From positions 1 through 64,000 of the forward strand of contig SZOS01000009.1 of assembly GCA_030263295.1 (NCBI GenBank): 64,000 nt of DNA, in the 5' to 3' direction. Below the pieces are notes generated by a model that saw only the letters and a program-made list of their open reading frames with translations, was not told where the DNA came from and ran no database searches. This DNA comes from Dokdonella_A sp014338185 (GTDB taxonomy: Bacteria; Pseudomonadota; Gammaproteobacteria; Xanthomonadales; Rhodanobacteraceae). Made by a program: the position numbers and the translations under genes. Below, piece by piece: positions 44,037 to 53,384 of the stretch; the stretch's first letter is position 1; each line of letters begins with the position of its first letter.

Positions 44037-45110
44037 ATGAGCGAGACGTCCGGGGACAAAGGCATGTCCGATGCGCAGTCGCTGGTCGTGCACACGCCGC
44101 CAGCATCCGCGCCACGGCGCGGCGTGTTCACGCTGCTGGTGGCCTTGCTGGCACTGTTGCTGGCTGGCTGGAGCGCGTGGCGCAGCTACCGCGGCGAACG
44201 GGACCGCCGTGCCGACGATGCACTGGCGCAGCTCGCGGCGCAGGTCGACACCATGGTGCAGGGCAGTGAACAGCGCCGCCGCGACCTCGATGGCCTGCGC
44301 GCGCGGCTCAGCGACGCCGACACCGTCAACAAGGGCCTGCGCGAGGAGTTGTTCAGCCTCGGCGAGCGCCTGCGCCATGTCGAGGATGCGGTGGCGCACC
44401 TGGCCGAGCAGCGCCTGAGCGGGCGCGACGCGCTCGCGCTCAACGAGGCCGAGTTCCTGCTGGTGCAGGCGCAGGAACGGCTCGCGCTGTTCCACGATGC
44501 CGATGCCGCGATCACGGCCTACCGGCTCGCCGACGCCGCGCTCGCCGCGGCCGAGGATCCGGCCTTCGCCTCGGTGCGGCGCACGATCGGGGCCGAGCGC
44601 GAGGCCTTGCAGGCCGCGCGTCCGGCCGACCTGCGCGTGAACTTCGACGCGATCGAGCGCGTGCGCGCGCAGTTGTCCGGCTTCAGCGGCGCGCCGGTCG
44701 CGGTGGCCGCCGAGCCGGAAGCACCCTCGCGCTGGCGCGACTGGCTCGCGCCGTTCGTGCGCGTGAGCCATGTCGATGCCAGCGGCCATGTGCAGCGCGA
44801 TCCCGCACTGGCCCAGGCGCTCGTCGCGCTCGACCTGCGCGACGCGCAGGCCGCGTTGCTCGCGGGTGACGGCGCACGCTACGGCGCCGCGCTCGCGCGT
44901 GCCCGCGCCGGCATCGCGGCCTTGCCGGCACCGGCCACGCCCGCGCGCCAGGCCGCGCTGACCGAACTGGAGCGGCTCGGTGCCGCGCCGCTCGCACCCG
45001 CGCTGCCCGAGCTGGGCAGCGCCCTCAAGGAACTGCGCAACCTGCGCACCACCCGCGCCTTGGCCACGCCGCTGGAACTGGCGCCGGCCAGTGGCGGAGA
45101 CAGGCCGTGA
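44037..45110 (+). CDS. hemX: HemX-like membrane protein
   Basis: A 357-residue inner-membrane protein often encoded between hemD and hemY. One membrane segment at about 29-48 (GVFTLLVALLALLLAGWSAW) is followed by a coiled coil (about 55-125, DDALAQLAAQVDTMVQGSEQ and LRARLSDAD) and a periplasmic helical domain with EFLLVQAQERLALFHDADAAI and FDAIERVRAQLSG. It shares the HemX pattern but has no methyltransferase motifs, so the enzymatic annotation sometimes attached is not supported. A supporting role in tetrapyrrole synthesis is inferred from its place before hemY. Confidence 0.88.
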   Translation: MSETSGDKGMSDAQSLVVHTPPASAPRRGVFTLLVALLALLLAGWSAWRSYRGERDRRADDALAQLAAQVDTMVQGSEQRRRDLDGLRARLSDADTVNKGLREELFSLGERLRHVEDAVAHLAEQRLSGRDALALNEAEFLLVQAQERLALFHDADAAITAYRLADAALAAAEDPAFASVRRTIGAEREALQAARPADLRVNFDAIERVRAQLSGFSGAPVAVAAEPEAPSRWRDWLAPFVRVSHVDASGHVQRDPALAQALVALDLRDAQAALLAGDGARYGAALARARAGIAALPAPATPARQAALTELERLGAAPLAPALPELGSALKELRNLRTTRALATPLELAPASGGDRP

Positions 45111-46375
45111 GGCTGTGGCGCTGGATCCTCGTGCTGCTGGTCGCAGCGGTGGCGGCCGCGTTGGCCTGGCACTGGCTCGCGGCCGATCCGGGCAGCGTGC
45201 AGATCCGCCTGCGCGACACGCTCATCGAAACCAGTGTGGTGGTCGCGCTCGCGGCGCTGTTGCTGGTCTGGCTCGTGCTCGGCCTGGGCTGGCGCCTGTT
45301 GCGCTGGCCGCTGCGCGCATGGGGCCGCGCCAGCGATCGACGCGGGCGCGAGCGGCTGGCCGGCGGCATGGCCGCGTTCGCCGAGGGCGACTACCTCAAG
45401 GCCGAACGCGAGCTGGCCAAGGCCGCGCAGCGCGAGACACTGCGCCTGCCCGCCTTGCTGCTGCTCGCGCGCGCCGCGCACGAGCGCGGTGCCGATGCGC
45501 GCGCGAGCGAGGTGCTCGGCGAACTGGGTGACAGCGGCGAGCGGGTCGGTGCCGCGTTGCGCGCGCGTTTCCTCGTCGACAACGGCCAGCCGCGCGAGGC
45601 GCTGGAACTGCTCAAGGACAAGGACAAGGCCGCGCAGCTGTCACTGCGTGGCCGCCAGCTGCTGGTCGAAACCGCGCTCGCACTGGGCGAGCCGCACACC
45701 GCGCTCGAGGCGCTGCCGCCGCTCGTGCGCAGCCAGTCGCTCACCGCCGAGGCACAGGCGCAGCTCGAGCAGCGCACGCTCGCGGCCGCGCTCGCGGCCG
45801 CGCCCGACCTGGCCACGCTCAACGCGCTGTGGCACCGCACCAGCCGCCACCAGCGCCGCCAGGTCGAACTGATCGACGCGTTCGCGCGGCGCAGCGCCGG
45901 CCTCGGCCAGATGCTGGCGGCGATGGACGAGATCGAAGCCGCGCAGCGCCACCAGTGGAGCGACCGTCTCGCCGCGGCCTGGGGCGAGCTGGGCCCGGCC
46001 GAGGCGCCCGCGCGCCTGCAGCGCGCCGAACAGTGGCTCGGCCACGCACCCAACAGCGCGCCGCTGTTGCTCACGCTCGCGCGCCTGCAGTTGCAGCTGA
46101 TGCAGATCGAGCGCGCCGAGGAGTCGGTGCAGCGCGCGCTCGCGCTCGCGGCCACGCCCGCGGGGTGGGAACTGCTGGGCGAGGTGCGGCGCGCGGTCGG
46201 TGATGACGCGGGTGCGGCCAACGCCTACGCCAATGCCTTGCACGCGGCGCGTGCCGAGCCGCTGCTCGCGGTGGCCGCGCTGGCCCCGCGCGGCGCGCTC
46301 GACACGCGACCGATCGCGTTCGAGGAACGCAGCGAGCATGGCGTGCCGCGCCTGCCGGGCGGCACCCATGCCTGA
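45107..46375 (+). CDS. hemY: HemY-like heme biosynthesis TPR protein
   Basis: A 422-residue inner-membrane protein. Two N-terminal membrane segments (about 5-24 and 43-64) are followed by a cytoplasmic TPR superhelix with repeats such as AAFAEGDYLKAERELAKAA, AHERGADARASEVL and LLLTLARLQLQLMQIERAEE. This is the HemY of proteobacteria, distinct from the Bacillus protoporphyrinogen oxidase of the same name, and its role in heme synthesis is not fully defined. The GTG start overlaps the hemX stop by four bases. A 48-base gap separates it from the thioesterase gene. Confidence 0.9.
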   Translation: MRLWRWILVLLVAAVAAALAWHWLAADPGSVQIRLRDTLIETSVVVALAALLLVWLVLGLGWRLLRWPLRAWGRASDRRGRERLAGGMAAFAEGDYLKAERELAKAAQRETLRLPALLLLARAAHERGADARASEVLGELGDSGERVGAALRARFLVDNGQPREALELLKDKDKAAQLSLRGRQLLVETALALGEPHTALEALPPLVRSQSLTAEAQAQLEQRTLAAALAAAPDLATLNALWHRTSRHQRRQVELIDAFARRSAGLGQMLAAMDEIEAAQRHQWSDRLAAAWGELGPAEAPARLQRAEQWLGHAPNSAPLLLTLARLQLQLMQIERAEESVQRALALAATPAGWELLGEVRRAVGDDAGAANAYANALHAARAEPLLAVAALAPRGALDTRPIAFEERSEHGVPRLPGGTHA

Positions 46376-46423
46376 CCCGCGGCGCCGGCTATAGTCGGGC
46401 CCCGATACCCGCGGAACGCGACC

Positions 46424-46858
46424 ATGGCCATCTGGCGACAGACCACCGACCTGCAGCAACTCAACGAGTGGAACCGCGGCTGCATGGTCGAGCACCTGGG
46501 CATGCGCGTGACCGAGATCGGCGCCGAGCATGTGCGAGGCACGATGCCGGTGGATCCGCGCACACGCCAGCCGTTCGGCCTGCTGCATGGCGGCGCCTCG
46601 GTGGCGCTGGCCGAATCGCTGGGCAGCCTCGCCGGCAACCTGTGCCTCGACGCGGCGTGGATGGCGGTAGGGCTGGAGATCAATGCCAACCACGTGCGCG
46701 CGGTCAGCGACGGCACCGTCACGGGAACCGCGCGACCGCTGCACCTGGGCCGCAGCACCCAGGTGTGGGAGATCCGCATCGAGGACGAGGCGGAACGGCT
46801 GGTGTGCATCGCGCGCCTCACGCTCGCGGTGGTGCCGCGCAGCCCCGCGCCCGCATGA
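46424..46858 (+). CDS. Hotdog-fold thioesterase (MenI/YdiI-like)
   Basis: A 144-residue acyl-CoA thioesterase of the EntH/PaaI/YdiI family. The catalytic helix is seen in PFGLLHGGASVALAESLGSLAGN, where the Glu of AES is the likely general base. The chain continues VGLEINANHVRAVSDG and ends with ARLTLAVVPRS. The ATG follows a -10-like TATAGT (46390-46395) by about 30 bases, suggesting a short leader. Its TGA overlaps the ATG of the following kinase (ATGA). The substrate, possibly an aromatic or naphthoyl-CoA, is unknown. Confidence 0.88.
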   Translation: MAIWRQTTDLQQLNEWNRGCMVEHLGMRVTEIGAEHVRGTMPVDPRTRQPFGLLHGGASVALAESLGSLAGNLCLDAAWMAVGLEINANHVRAVSDGTVTGTARPLHLGRSTQVWEIRIEDEAERLVCIARLTLAVVPRSPAPA

Positions 46859-47814
46859 ACGCGCCGCCGCCGGGCGAGCCGTACGCGACGCTCGATCCCG
46901 ATGCGGTGCTCGATGCGGTGGAGGCGGCCGGCTTTGCCACCGACGGGCGCCTGCTCGCGCTGCCCAGCTACGAGAACCGCGTCTACCAGGTCGGCCTCGA
47001 TGGTGCCGCGGCGCTGGTGGCCAAGTTCTATCGCGCCGCGCGCTGGAGCGATGCCGCGATCGCCGAGGAGCATGCGTTCGCGCATGAACTCGCGGCCGCC
47101 GAGCTGCCGGTGGTCGCACCGCTGCAGGTGCGCGGCCGCAGCCTGCTGCACCATCGCGGGTTCCGCTACGCGTTGTACCCGCGCCGTGGCGGCCGCGCAC
47201 CGGAGCTGGAATCGGACCAGCACCTGGCATGGATGGGGCGCCTGCTTGCGCGCATCCACGGCATCGGCGCGCGCGCACGCTTCCTGCAACGCGGTGCAAT
47301 CGATGCACAGACGTTCATCCGCGACGCGGCGCAGGCCGCGGTCGCGGCCGCGCTGCTGCCCGCGCATGCGCTGGCGGCCTACCGCGCGCATTGCACCGCG
47401 CTGGCCACGCTCATCGAGCAGCGCTTCGCGGCGGTGGCGCCGCGCAGCATCCGCCTGCACGGCGACTGCCATGCCGGCAACGTGCTGTGGACCGAGGCCG
47501 GGCCGCACTTCATCGACCTCGACGATGCGCGCATGGGCCCGGTGGTGCAGGACCTGTGGATGCTCGCGCCATCGCCGCGCGCACTCGCGGCGCTGCTCGA
47601 CGGCTACCGCGAATTCGCCGACTTCGATCCGGCCGAACTCGCGCTGGTCGAGCCATTGCGCGTGATGCGCCAGGTGCACTGGGCCGGCTGGGTGGCGCAG
47701 CGCTGGCACGACCCGGCATTCCCGCGCGCGCTCCCGCAGGTTGGCGAGGCGCGCTGGTGGGAGCAGCATGTGCAGGACTTGGCCGAGGCGCGCGCGCGAC
47801 TGGAACAGGATTGA
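46855..47814 (+). CDS. srkA: SrkA/RdoA-type serine/threonine protein kinase
   Basis: A 319-residue kinase of the APH/choline kinase fold, homologous to the E. coli YihE/SrkA stress kinase. Seen: LPSYENRVYQVGLDG, VAKFYRAARWSDAAIAEEH with the ATP-binding Lys, the Brenner motif HGDCHAGNVLW and the metal-binding FIDLDDARMGPVVQDLW. The C-terminal RVMRQVHWAGWVAQRWHDPAFP is typical. It is linked to survival of stress and to cell-death control in E. coli. Its ATG overlaps the thioesterase stop, so the two are co-translated. Confidence 0.9.
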   Translation: MNAPPPGEPYATLDPDAVLDAVEAAGFATDGRLLALPSYENRVYQVGLDGAAALVAKFYRAARWSDAAIAEEHAFAHELAAAELPVVAPLQVRGRSLLHHRGFRYALYPRRGGRAPELESDQHLAWMGRLLARIHGIGARARFLQRGAIDAQTFIRDAAQAAVAAALLPAHALAAYRAHCTALATLIEQRFAAVAPRSIRLHGDCHAGNVLWTEAGPHFIDLDDARMGPVVQDLWMLAPSPRALAALLDGYREFADFDPAELALVEPLRVMRQVHWAGWVAQRWHDPAFPRALPQVGEARWWEQHVQDLAEARARLEQD

Positions 47815-47896
47815 AGGCTGCTGCCGGCGGCCGCGAGGGTATGCAGCGCGGCACGCTCGCGCTACCGTCGGTCTCCGGCGACGCCGTGCCCCATCC

Positions 47897-49525
47897 ATGC
47901 AATCGATCGAAATCGTCCTCAGCATGCTGCTGCTCGTGCTCGCGAGCGGCTACATCGTGCGCGTGCTGCCGGTCGCGCTGCCGTTGCCGCTGGTGCAGAT
48001 CGCGCTCGGTGCCGGCGTGGCGGCGCTGTCCAACCACGGCGTGCGGTTGGATCCGGACCTGTTCTTCATGCTGTTCCTGCCGCCGCTGCTGTTTCTCGAC
48101 GGTTGGCGCATTCCCAAGCAGGGCCTGTGGCGTGACGCCGGGCCGATCCTGCAGCTGGCCCTGGGCCTGGTGGTGTTCACCGTGCTCGGCGTGGGCCTGT
48201 TCGTGCACTGGCTCATCCCGGCGATGCCACTCGCGGTCGCATTCGCGCTCGCCGCGATCGTGGCGCCGACCGATCCGGTGGCGGTGGCTGCGATCGCCAA
48301 CCGCGTGCCGCTGCCGCGGCGCCTGCTGCACATCCTCGAAGGCGAGGCGCTGCTCAACGACGCTTCGGGCCTGATCTGCTTCCGCTTTGCAGTGGTGGCT
48401 GCGGTGAGCGGCGAGTTTTCGCCGCTGGCAGCCGGGTTGCAGTTCCTGTGGCTGGCGCTGGCCGGCGTCGCGATCGGTGCGGTGGTGTCGTGGGGCATCA
48501 GCCGCAGCCACCACCTGCTCACGCGGCGCTTCGGCCAGGATGCGGGCCTGCCGGTACTGGGCAGCCTGCTCACGCCGTTTGGTGCGTATCTGGCGGCCGA
48601 ACACCTGGGCGCTTCGGGCATCCTCGCCGCGGTCGCGGCCGGCATCACGATGAGCCATGCGGAGCTGTCGGGCATCGCGCCGCCGGCCACGCGCCTGCAA
48701 CGCGCCGCGGTGTGGGACTCGGTGCAGTTCGCGCTCAACGGCATCGCCTTCGTGCTGCTGGGCGAGCAGTTGCCGGGCATCCTGCAGCGCGCGAGTGCCA
48801 GCGTGGTCGAGGCCGGCCATGCCAGCGCATGGTGGCTGCTGTGGTACGCACTCGCGCTCAATTTCGCGCTGGCCGCGCTGCGCCTGCTGTGGACGCTGGT
48901 GTCGCTGCGCCTGCGCAGCCTGTGGCGCCGACGTCGTGGCGAGCAGGTGGTACGCCCGCCATGGCCGCTGGTGCTGGCGATGTCGCTGAGCGGCGTGCGT
49001 GGCGCGATCACGCTCGCGGGCGTGCTCACGTTGCCGCTGCTGCTGCCCGATGGACGCGCGTTCCCGTTTCGCGACCTGGCGATCTTCCTCGCGATGTCGG
49101 TGATCGTGATGTCACTGCTGGTGGCGAGCTTCGGCCTGCCCAGGCTGCTCGTGGGGCTGCGCATTCCGCCCGAGCCGCGTGCGCACCGGCAGGAAGAGAT
49201 GGCACGGCGGCGCGCGGCCAAGGCCGCGCTCGCGGCGATCGAGCGCGAGCGTCAGCAGCACCCGGGTGAACTCGATGCGGGTGTGGAGGCCGCTGCCGCG
49301 ACGCGCGTGATCGCGCTGTACCAGGGCCGGCTCGACGGCGGCGATACCGACATCGATGCCGAGCGCCTGCGCGCGGCCGACCAGGCCGAGCGGCGGCTGC
49401 GGCTGGCCGCGCTGCGCGCCGAACGTGCCGAGCTGTTCGCGCTCGCGCGCGAGGGCCGCCTCGCCGACGACGTGGCACGCCGGCTCGTGCGCGAAATCGA
49501 TTTCGTCGAGTCGCGTTACCCGTGA
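47897..49525 (+). CDS. CPA1 family Na+/H+ antiporter
   Basis: A 542-residue inner-membrane cation:proton antiporter. Eleven to twelve hydrophobic segments are visible, including the core motif ALAAIVAPTDPVAVAAI and GEALLNDASGLICF, then SLSGVRGAITLAGVLTLP, as in the NhaP/NhaK families. A charged cytoplasmic C-terminal region (about 440-542) is rich in Arg, Ala and Glu and is probably helical, containing a regulatory tail. It would expel Na+ or K+ and keep pH balanced. The ATG at 47897 gives the correct short N-terminus; an in-frame upstream extension is Arg-rich and rejected. Confidence 0.92.
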   Translation: MQSIEIVLSMLLLVLASGYIVRVLPVALPLPLVQIALGAGVAALSNHGVRLDPDLFFMLFLPPLLFLDGWRIPKQGLWRDAGPILQLALGLVVFTVLGVGLFVHWLIPAMPLAVAFALAAIVAPTDPVAVAAIANRVPLPRRLLHILEGEALLNDASGLICFRFAVVAAVSGEFSPLAAGLQFLWLALAGVAIGAVVSWGISRSHHLLTRRFGQDAGLPVLGSLLTPFGAYLAAEHLGASGILAAVAAGITMSHAELSGIAPPATRLQRAAVWDSVQFALNGIAFVLLGEQLPGILQRASASVVEAGHASAWWLLWYALALNFALAALRLLWTLVSLRLRSLWRRRRGEQVVRPPWPLVLAMSLSGVRGAITLAGVLTLPLLLPDGRAFPFRDLAIFLAMSVIVMSLLVASFGLPRLLVGLRIPPEPRAHRQEEMARRRAAKAALAAIERERQQHPGELDAGVEAAAATRVIALYQGRLDGGDTDIDAERLRAADQAERRLRLAALRAERAELFALAREGRLADDVARRLVREIDFVESRYP

Positions 49526-49701
49526 GGGTTGGGGATACGGATGCGCACGCGGGCGGGGAAGCGTGGCTGCGCGGCGGCCGCGCCGTGGCCTGATCGGCCT
49601 GCATCCGTGCGGGTGCGCGCTGCACGCGCGCGGCGCCATGCGGCACGTGGCGGCAGGTACTGGCAAGCCTCCGCCAGTGCGCCCGTGCGGGTGCCATCGG
49701 C

Positions 49702-49707
49702 TACCAT
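49702..49707 (+). promoter_or_regulatory. -10 element close to the plsC-like start
   Basis: TACCAT at 49702-49707 ends eight bases before the ATG at 49716, again leaving little or no 5' leader and no ribosome-binding site. Confidence 0.35.
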
Positions 49708-49715
49708 AGCCGGCC

Positions 49716-50522
49716 ATGCAAGACCTCGCCCAGCCCCTGACTGCGGCCCCCGCGCCTGACCGCCTGCGCCCGCTGCGCTACCTGTGGCGCACGCCGCAAT
49801 TGCTCGTGCATGGCGTGGTTGCGATTCCGCTCGCGCTGTTCGCGCTCAACCCGCTCGCGGCGCGCCTGCGCGTGGGTGACACCACGTTCGAAAAGTTCAT
49901 GATCCGCTGGTGGTCGGGCCGGCTCGTGCGCATCTTCGGGCTGCGCATCCGCAGCTTCGGCCAGCCGTTGCCGGATGCGGTGCTGTACGTGGCCAACCAC
50001 GTGTCGTGGCTCGACATCGAGCTCATGCACAGCCAGCGTGCGCTGAGTTTCGTGGCCAAGAGCGAGATCGCGCGCTGGCCGCTGGTGGGCTGGCTCGCGG
50101 CGCGCGCGGGCACGATCTTCCACCGCCGCGGCGATACCGATTCGCTGCAGGCGGTCATGGGCGCGGTGGTCGAGCGCCTGCGCCAGGGCGAGCCGGTGGG
50201 CGTGTTTCCCGAAGGCGGCAGCGGCCATGGCGATCGCGTGGGCACCTTCCACGCGCGCATCTTCCAGACCGCGCTCGACGCCAATGTGCCGGTGCAGCCG
50301 GTCGCGCTGCGCTACGGCCGCAACGGCGTGCAGGATCCGGGCGTGCCCTTTGCGCGCCATGAGCATTTCCTCGGCAACTTCCTGCGCCTGCTCGGCAATC
50401 CGCGCATGGACGCCGAGGTGCATTTCCTCGAACCGGTCGCGGCCGCGCCCGAGGCGCGCCGGCGCATGGCGCAGGAAAGCCGCGCGCGCATCGTCGCGGT
50501 GCTCGGCTACGGCGAGGACTGA
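49716..50522 (+). CDS. 1-acyl-sn-glycerol-3-phosphate acyltransferase-like protein
   Basis: A 268-residue PlsC-family enzyme that would acylate lysophosphatidic acid to phosphatidic acid at the inner membrane. The HX4D motif is NHVSWLDIEL, the second block GTIFHRRGDTDSLQ, and the third FPEGGSGHGDRVGTFHARIF, where FPEGT of standard PlsC is altered to FPEGG. An N-terminal hydrophobic segment (QLLVHGVVAIPLALFAL) anchors it. It is paired functionally with gpsA (glycerol-3-phosphate supply). The altered third block could shift acceptor specificity. Confidence 0.88.
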   Translation: MQDLAQPLTAAPAPDRLRPLRYLWRTPQLLVHGVVAIPLALFALNPLAARLRVGDTTFEKFMIRWWSGRLVRIFGLRIRSFGQPLPDAVLYVANHVSWLDIELMHSQRALSFVAKSEIARWPLVGWLAARAGTIFHRRGDTDSLQAVMGAVVERLRQGEPVGVFPEGGSGHGDRVGTFHARIFQTALDANVPVQPVALRYGRNGVQDPGVPFARHEHFLGNFLRLLGNPRMDAEVHFLEPVAAAPEARRRMAQESRARIVAVLGYGED

Positions 50523-50640
50523 ACAGCGCTCGCGCGAGCGCAATGCACGGCCGGCGGTGGCCGCATGAGGCATAATTTCGCGTTCACCCCGCGCTCGTAC
50601 GCGAGCGCCCTTTCCCCGCATCATCCGGACCCGCCGCCTC

Positions 50641-52737
50641 ATGCTCACGCTCAAGCAATCCATGGACCTGCAGCGACAGGGTCGTCTCGACGAAGCCGAG
50701 CGCGGCTATCGGGCGATCGTGGCGGCCGAGCCCGACAACGTCGACGCGCTGTACATGCTCGCGGTGGCGCGGCGCCTGCTCGGTGACAGCGTCGAGGCCG
50801 AGACGCTGTTCGAGCGCGCGGTCGACGCGCGCCCCGCCGAGGCCGACCTGCATCTGAGCCTGGCTTCGACCCGCCAGGTCAACGGCAAGACCGAACAGGC
50901 GCGTGCAGGCTACCAGCGTGCCCTCGCGCTCAACCCCAACCTCATCGGCGCCCACCTCGGCCTGGGCCAGCTCGCGCTCAACGACGGCAACGACCAGCTC
51001 GCCGAAGGCCACTTCCGCACCGCGTTGCGCGCGGGCGAGGACGGCCACGTGCTCACCGGACTGGGCAACGTGATGGCGCTGCGCGGCGACTGGGACGCGG
51101 CGCTGCGCTATCTCACGCGCGCGGTCGAATTGCTGCCCGACAACGCCGCCGCGCAGTTCCTGCTCGGCCAGACCTTTGCACGCAAGGGCCTGACCGCGTT
51201 CGCGCTGCAGGCGCTCGAACGCAGCCTGCAACTGGAACCGCGCCTGCACGAGGCGCATGCCTGGGTGGCCGAGGTGCTCATGCACGCCGACCGCGCCGGC
51301 GAGGCCGAGGCGCACTACCGGCACCTGCTGCCGCTGCCGGGCTACGAGATGCGGGCCGAGGTCGGCCTGGGCGACGTCGCGCGCGCGCAGAACCGCATGG
51401 CCGACGCAGTCGGCCATTACCGCGCCGCGCTCGCGATCGATCCGCGCCAGCAGATGCCCACGCGCATGCTCGCGGTGGCGCTGGCGGCGCTCGGCCGCAA
51501 TGACGAGGTGGTCGACGCCTTCGGCGACTATCTCGCGCGCGTGCCTGACGACGACGAGGTGCGCGAGATCCGCGCCGACGTGCTGGTGGCGCTGGGGCGC
51601 CATGCCGAGGCGCTGGCCGATCGCAACATCATCGTGCGGCGGCGGCCGGCCGATGCGCTCGCGCAGGCGCGCAGCGCACTGCTGGCCGAGCGTGTGGGCG
51701 AGCTGGAGCAGGCGCTGGAGCAGGCACAGCGTGCGCTTACGTTCGATCCCGCGCAGGTCGATGCGCGGCTGGTGCTGGCGCGCGCGCAGACGCGCGCGGG
51801 CGAGCTCGCCGCCGCCCGCGCCACGCTCGACGGTCTGGCCCATGCGCAGCTCGACGACGAGCAGGCGCGCCAGCGCGAGCGAGCGCTGGGCATGCTGCAC
51901 GATGCGGCCGGCGAGTACGCGGCCGCCGTGCCGCATTTCGCCCAGGCGCAGCGTGGCCTGCCGCAGTCGCTGCCACCGCTGGCGCCGCCGCGACCGGAGC
52001 TCGCTGCGGCACTGGCCGAGGCGGTCGACGCGCCGTGGGCGCAGGCGCCGGTGTTGCTGTTGGGCGTGCCGGGCAGTGGCGTCGAGCAGGTGGCGGCGCT
52101 GTTGGCCGACCAGGGCGAGCTGCAGGTGCTGCGCGGGCGCGCGAGCACGCGCGAACGACCCGACGATTTCAACCACCCGCGGTTCCAGCACTACTGCGGC
52201 GAGCTCGACGCGGCCGCGCGCGAGGCGCTGCGCCAGCGCTACCTGCATCCGCTCACGAGCACGGGCATGGCGATCGACCGGCCCATCGTCGACTGGTTGC
52301 CGCGCTGGGATGCGCACCTGCTGGCGCTGGTTCGGCGTGCGATGCCGGGCACGCGCCTGCTCATCATCGACGCCGAGCCGCGCGATGCGCTGGTCAACTG
52401 GCTCGGCTTCGGTTGGGTCGACGGCTTTGCCTGCGCCGAGGTCGAGGCGTGCGCCGACTGGCTCGTGCGCGCGCGTGCGCACATTGCCCATGGCGCCGAA
52501 CTCGACGAGCCGCGCCGGCTGGTGCTGCGCGCCGACGAACTCACGGGCGAGGGGCCGGCCGCACGCACACTGGCGCAGTGGCTCGGCCTCGGCCGCATCG
52601 ACTTCGAGGCCCAGGCGCGGCGCCTCGCGCGCCTGCCACGCACGCGCTTTGCGCCGGGCCACGGTGCAGCCTATGGTGAGGCCCTCGCGGGCGCGTTCGC
52701 GCGCCTGGATGCCGCGCCGGTCACGGGAGGACAGTGA
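50641..52737 (+). CDS. TPR protein with a degenerate sulfotransferase-like C-terminal domain
   Basis: A 698-residue protein. Residues about 1-450 carry at least nine tetratricopeptide repeats (for example LQRQGRLDEAERGYRAIVAA and GYQRALALNPNLIGAHLGLG). The C-terminal part (about 468-690) resembles the sulfotransferase fold seen after TPRs in related proteins: PVLLLGVPGSGVEQVAALL at the 5'-phosphate loop and RLLIIDAEPRDALVNWLGFGW at the 3'-phosphate site. The usual PRSGTT loop is replaced by PGSGVE, losing the Arg and Thr, so catalysis is doubtful. A CATAAT -10-like element lies about 70 bases upstream. It ends overlapping the PEBP gene. Confidence 0.8.
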   Translation: MLTLKQSMDLQRQGRLDEAERGYRAIVAAEPDNVDALYMLAVARRLLGDSVEAETLFERAVDARPAEADLHLSLASTRQVNGKTEQARAGYQRALALNPNLIGAHLGLGQLALNDGNDQLAEGHFRTALRAGEDGHVLTGLGNVMALRGDWDAALRYLTRAVELLPDNAAAQFLLGQTFARKGLTAFALQALERSLQLEPRLHEAHAWVAEVLMHADRAGEAEAHYRHLLPLPGYEMRAEVGLGDVARAQNRMADAVGHYRAALAIDPRQQMPTRMLAVALAALGRNDEVVDAFGDYLARVPDDDEVREIRADVLVALGRHAEALADRNIIVRRRPADALAQARSALLAERVGELEQALEQAQRALTFDPAQVDARLVLARAQTRAGELAAARATLDGLAHAQLDDEQARQRERALGMLHDAAGEYAAAVPHFAQAQRGLPQSLPPLAPPRPELAAALAEAVDAPWAQAPVLLLGVPGSGVEQVAALLADQGELQVLRGRASTRERPDDFNHPRFQHYCGELDAAAREALRQRYLHPLTSTGMAIDRPIVDWLPRWDAHLLALVRRAMPGTRLLIIDAEPRDALVNWLGFGWVDGFACAEVEACADWLVRARAHIAHGAELDEPRRLVLRADELTGEGPAARTLAQWLGLGRIDFEAQARRLARLPRTRFAPGHGAAYGEALAGAFARLDAAPVTGGQ

Positions 52738-53369
52738 TGCAGCTCCACAGCAATGATTTCCGCGATGGCGCGCCGATCCCGGCCGTTCTCGCCTTCGGCC
52801 AGCCCGGCAGCGCGGGCGAAGCCTGCGTGCTGTCGGCCAACCGCAGCCCGCACCTGGCCTGGAGCGGGGCGCCCGCCGCCACGCGCTCGTTCGTGATCAC
52901 CTGCATCGACATCGACGTGCCCTCGCGCGGCGATGACGTGAACCAGGCCGGGCGCACGGTGCCCGAGAGCCTGCCGCGCGTGGAGTTCGTGCATTGGCTC
53001 ATCGCCAACATCGGTCCCGAGGTGTACGAACTCGCGCAGGGCGCCTGCGCCGATGGCATCGTCGCGCGTGGCAAGGCCGCGCCGCCCGGCCCGTCCGGTT
53101 CGGTGCAGGGCTGCAACGACTACACGGGCTGGTTCGCCACGGATGCCGACATGGCCGGCCGCTACCTGGGTTACGACGGGCCTTGCCCGCCGTGGAACGA
53201 TGCGCTGGTGCACCGCTATTGCTTCAGCGTGCATGCGCTGGATGTCGCGCGGCTCGACCTCGCACCCGGCTTCGACCTCGCACAGCTGCGCGCGGCACTG
53301 CAGGGCCATGTGCTGGCCACCGCGACGCTGACCGGCACCTACACGCTCAACCCGGCCTTGCGCGGCTGA
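52737..53369 (+). CDS. YbhB/YbcL-type PEBP family protein
   Basis: A 210-residue phosphatidylethanolamine-binding-protein fold, related to Raf kinase inhibitor-like proteins. The family core is visible: SANRSPHLAWSGAPAATRSF, CIDIDVPS, FVHWLIANI, and YDGPCPPWNDALVHRYCFSVHAL. The anion-binding pocket His/Asp residues are conserved. The ATG at 52737 is chosen because GGGAGG lies six bases before it; a GTG directly ahead is in frame but less well placed. The ATG overlaps the stop of the TPR gene. The cellular target is unknown. Confidence 0.9.
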   Translation: MQLHSNDFRDGAPIPAVLAFGQPGSAGEACVLSANRSPHLAWSGAPAATRSFVITCIDIDVPSRGDDVNQAGRTVPESLPRVEFVHWLIANIGPEVYELAQGACADGIVARGKAAPPGPSGSVQGCNDYTGWFATDADMAGRYLGYDGPCPPWNDALVHRYCFSVHALDVARLDLAPGFDLAQLRAALQGHVLATATLTGTYTLNPALRG

Positions 53370-53384
53370 GGGTCGCGCCGGCGT

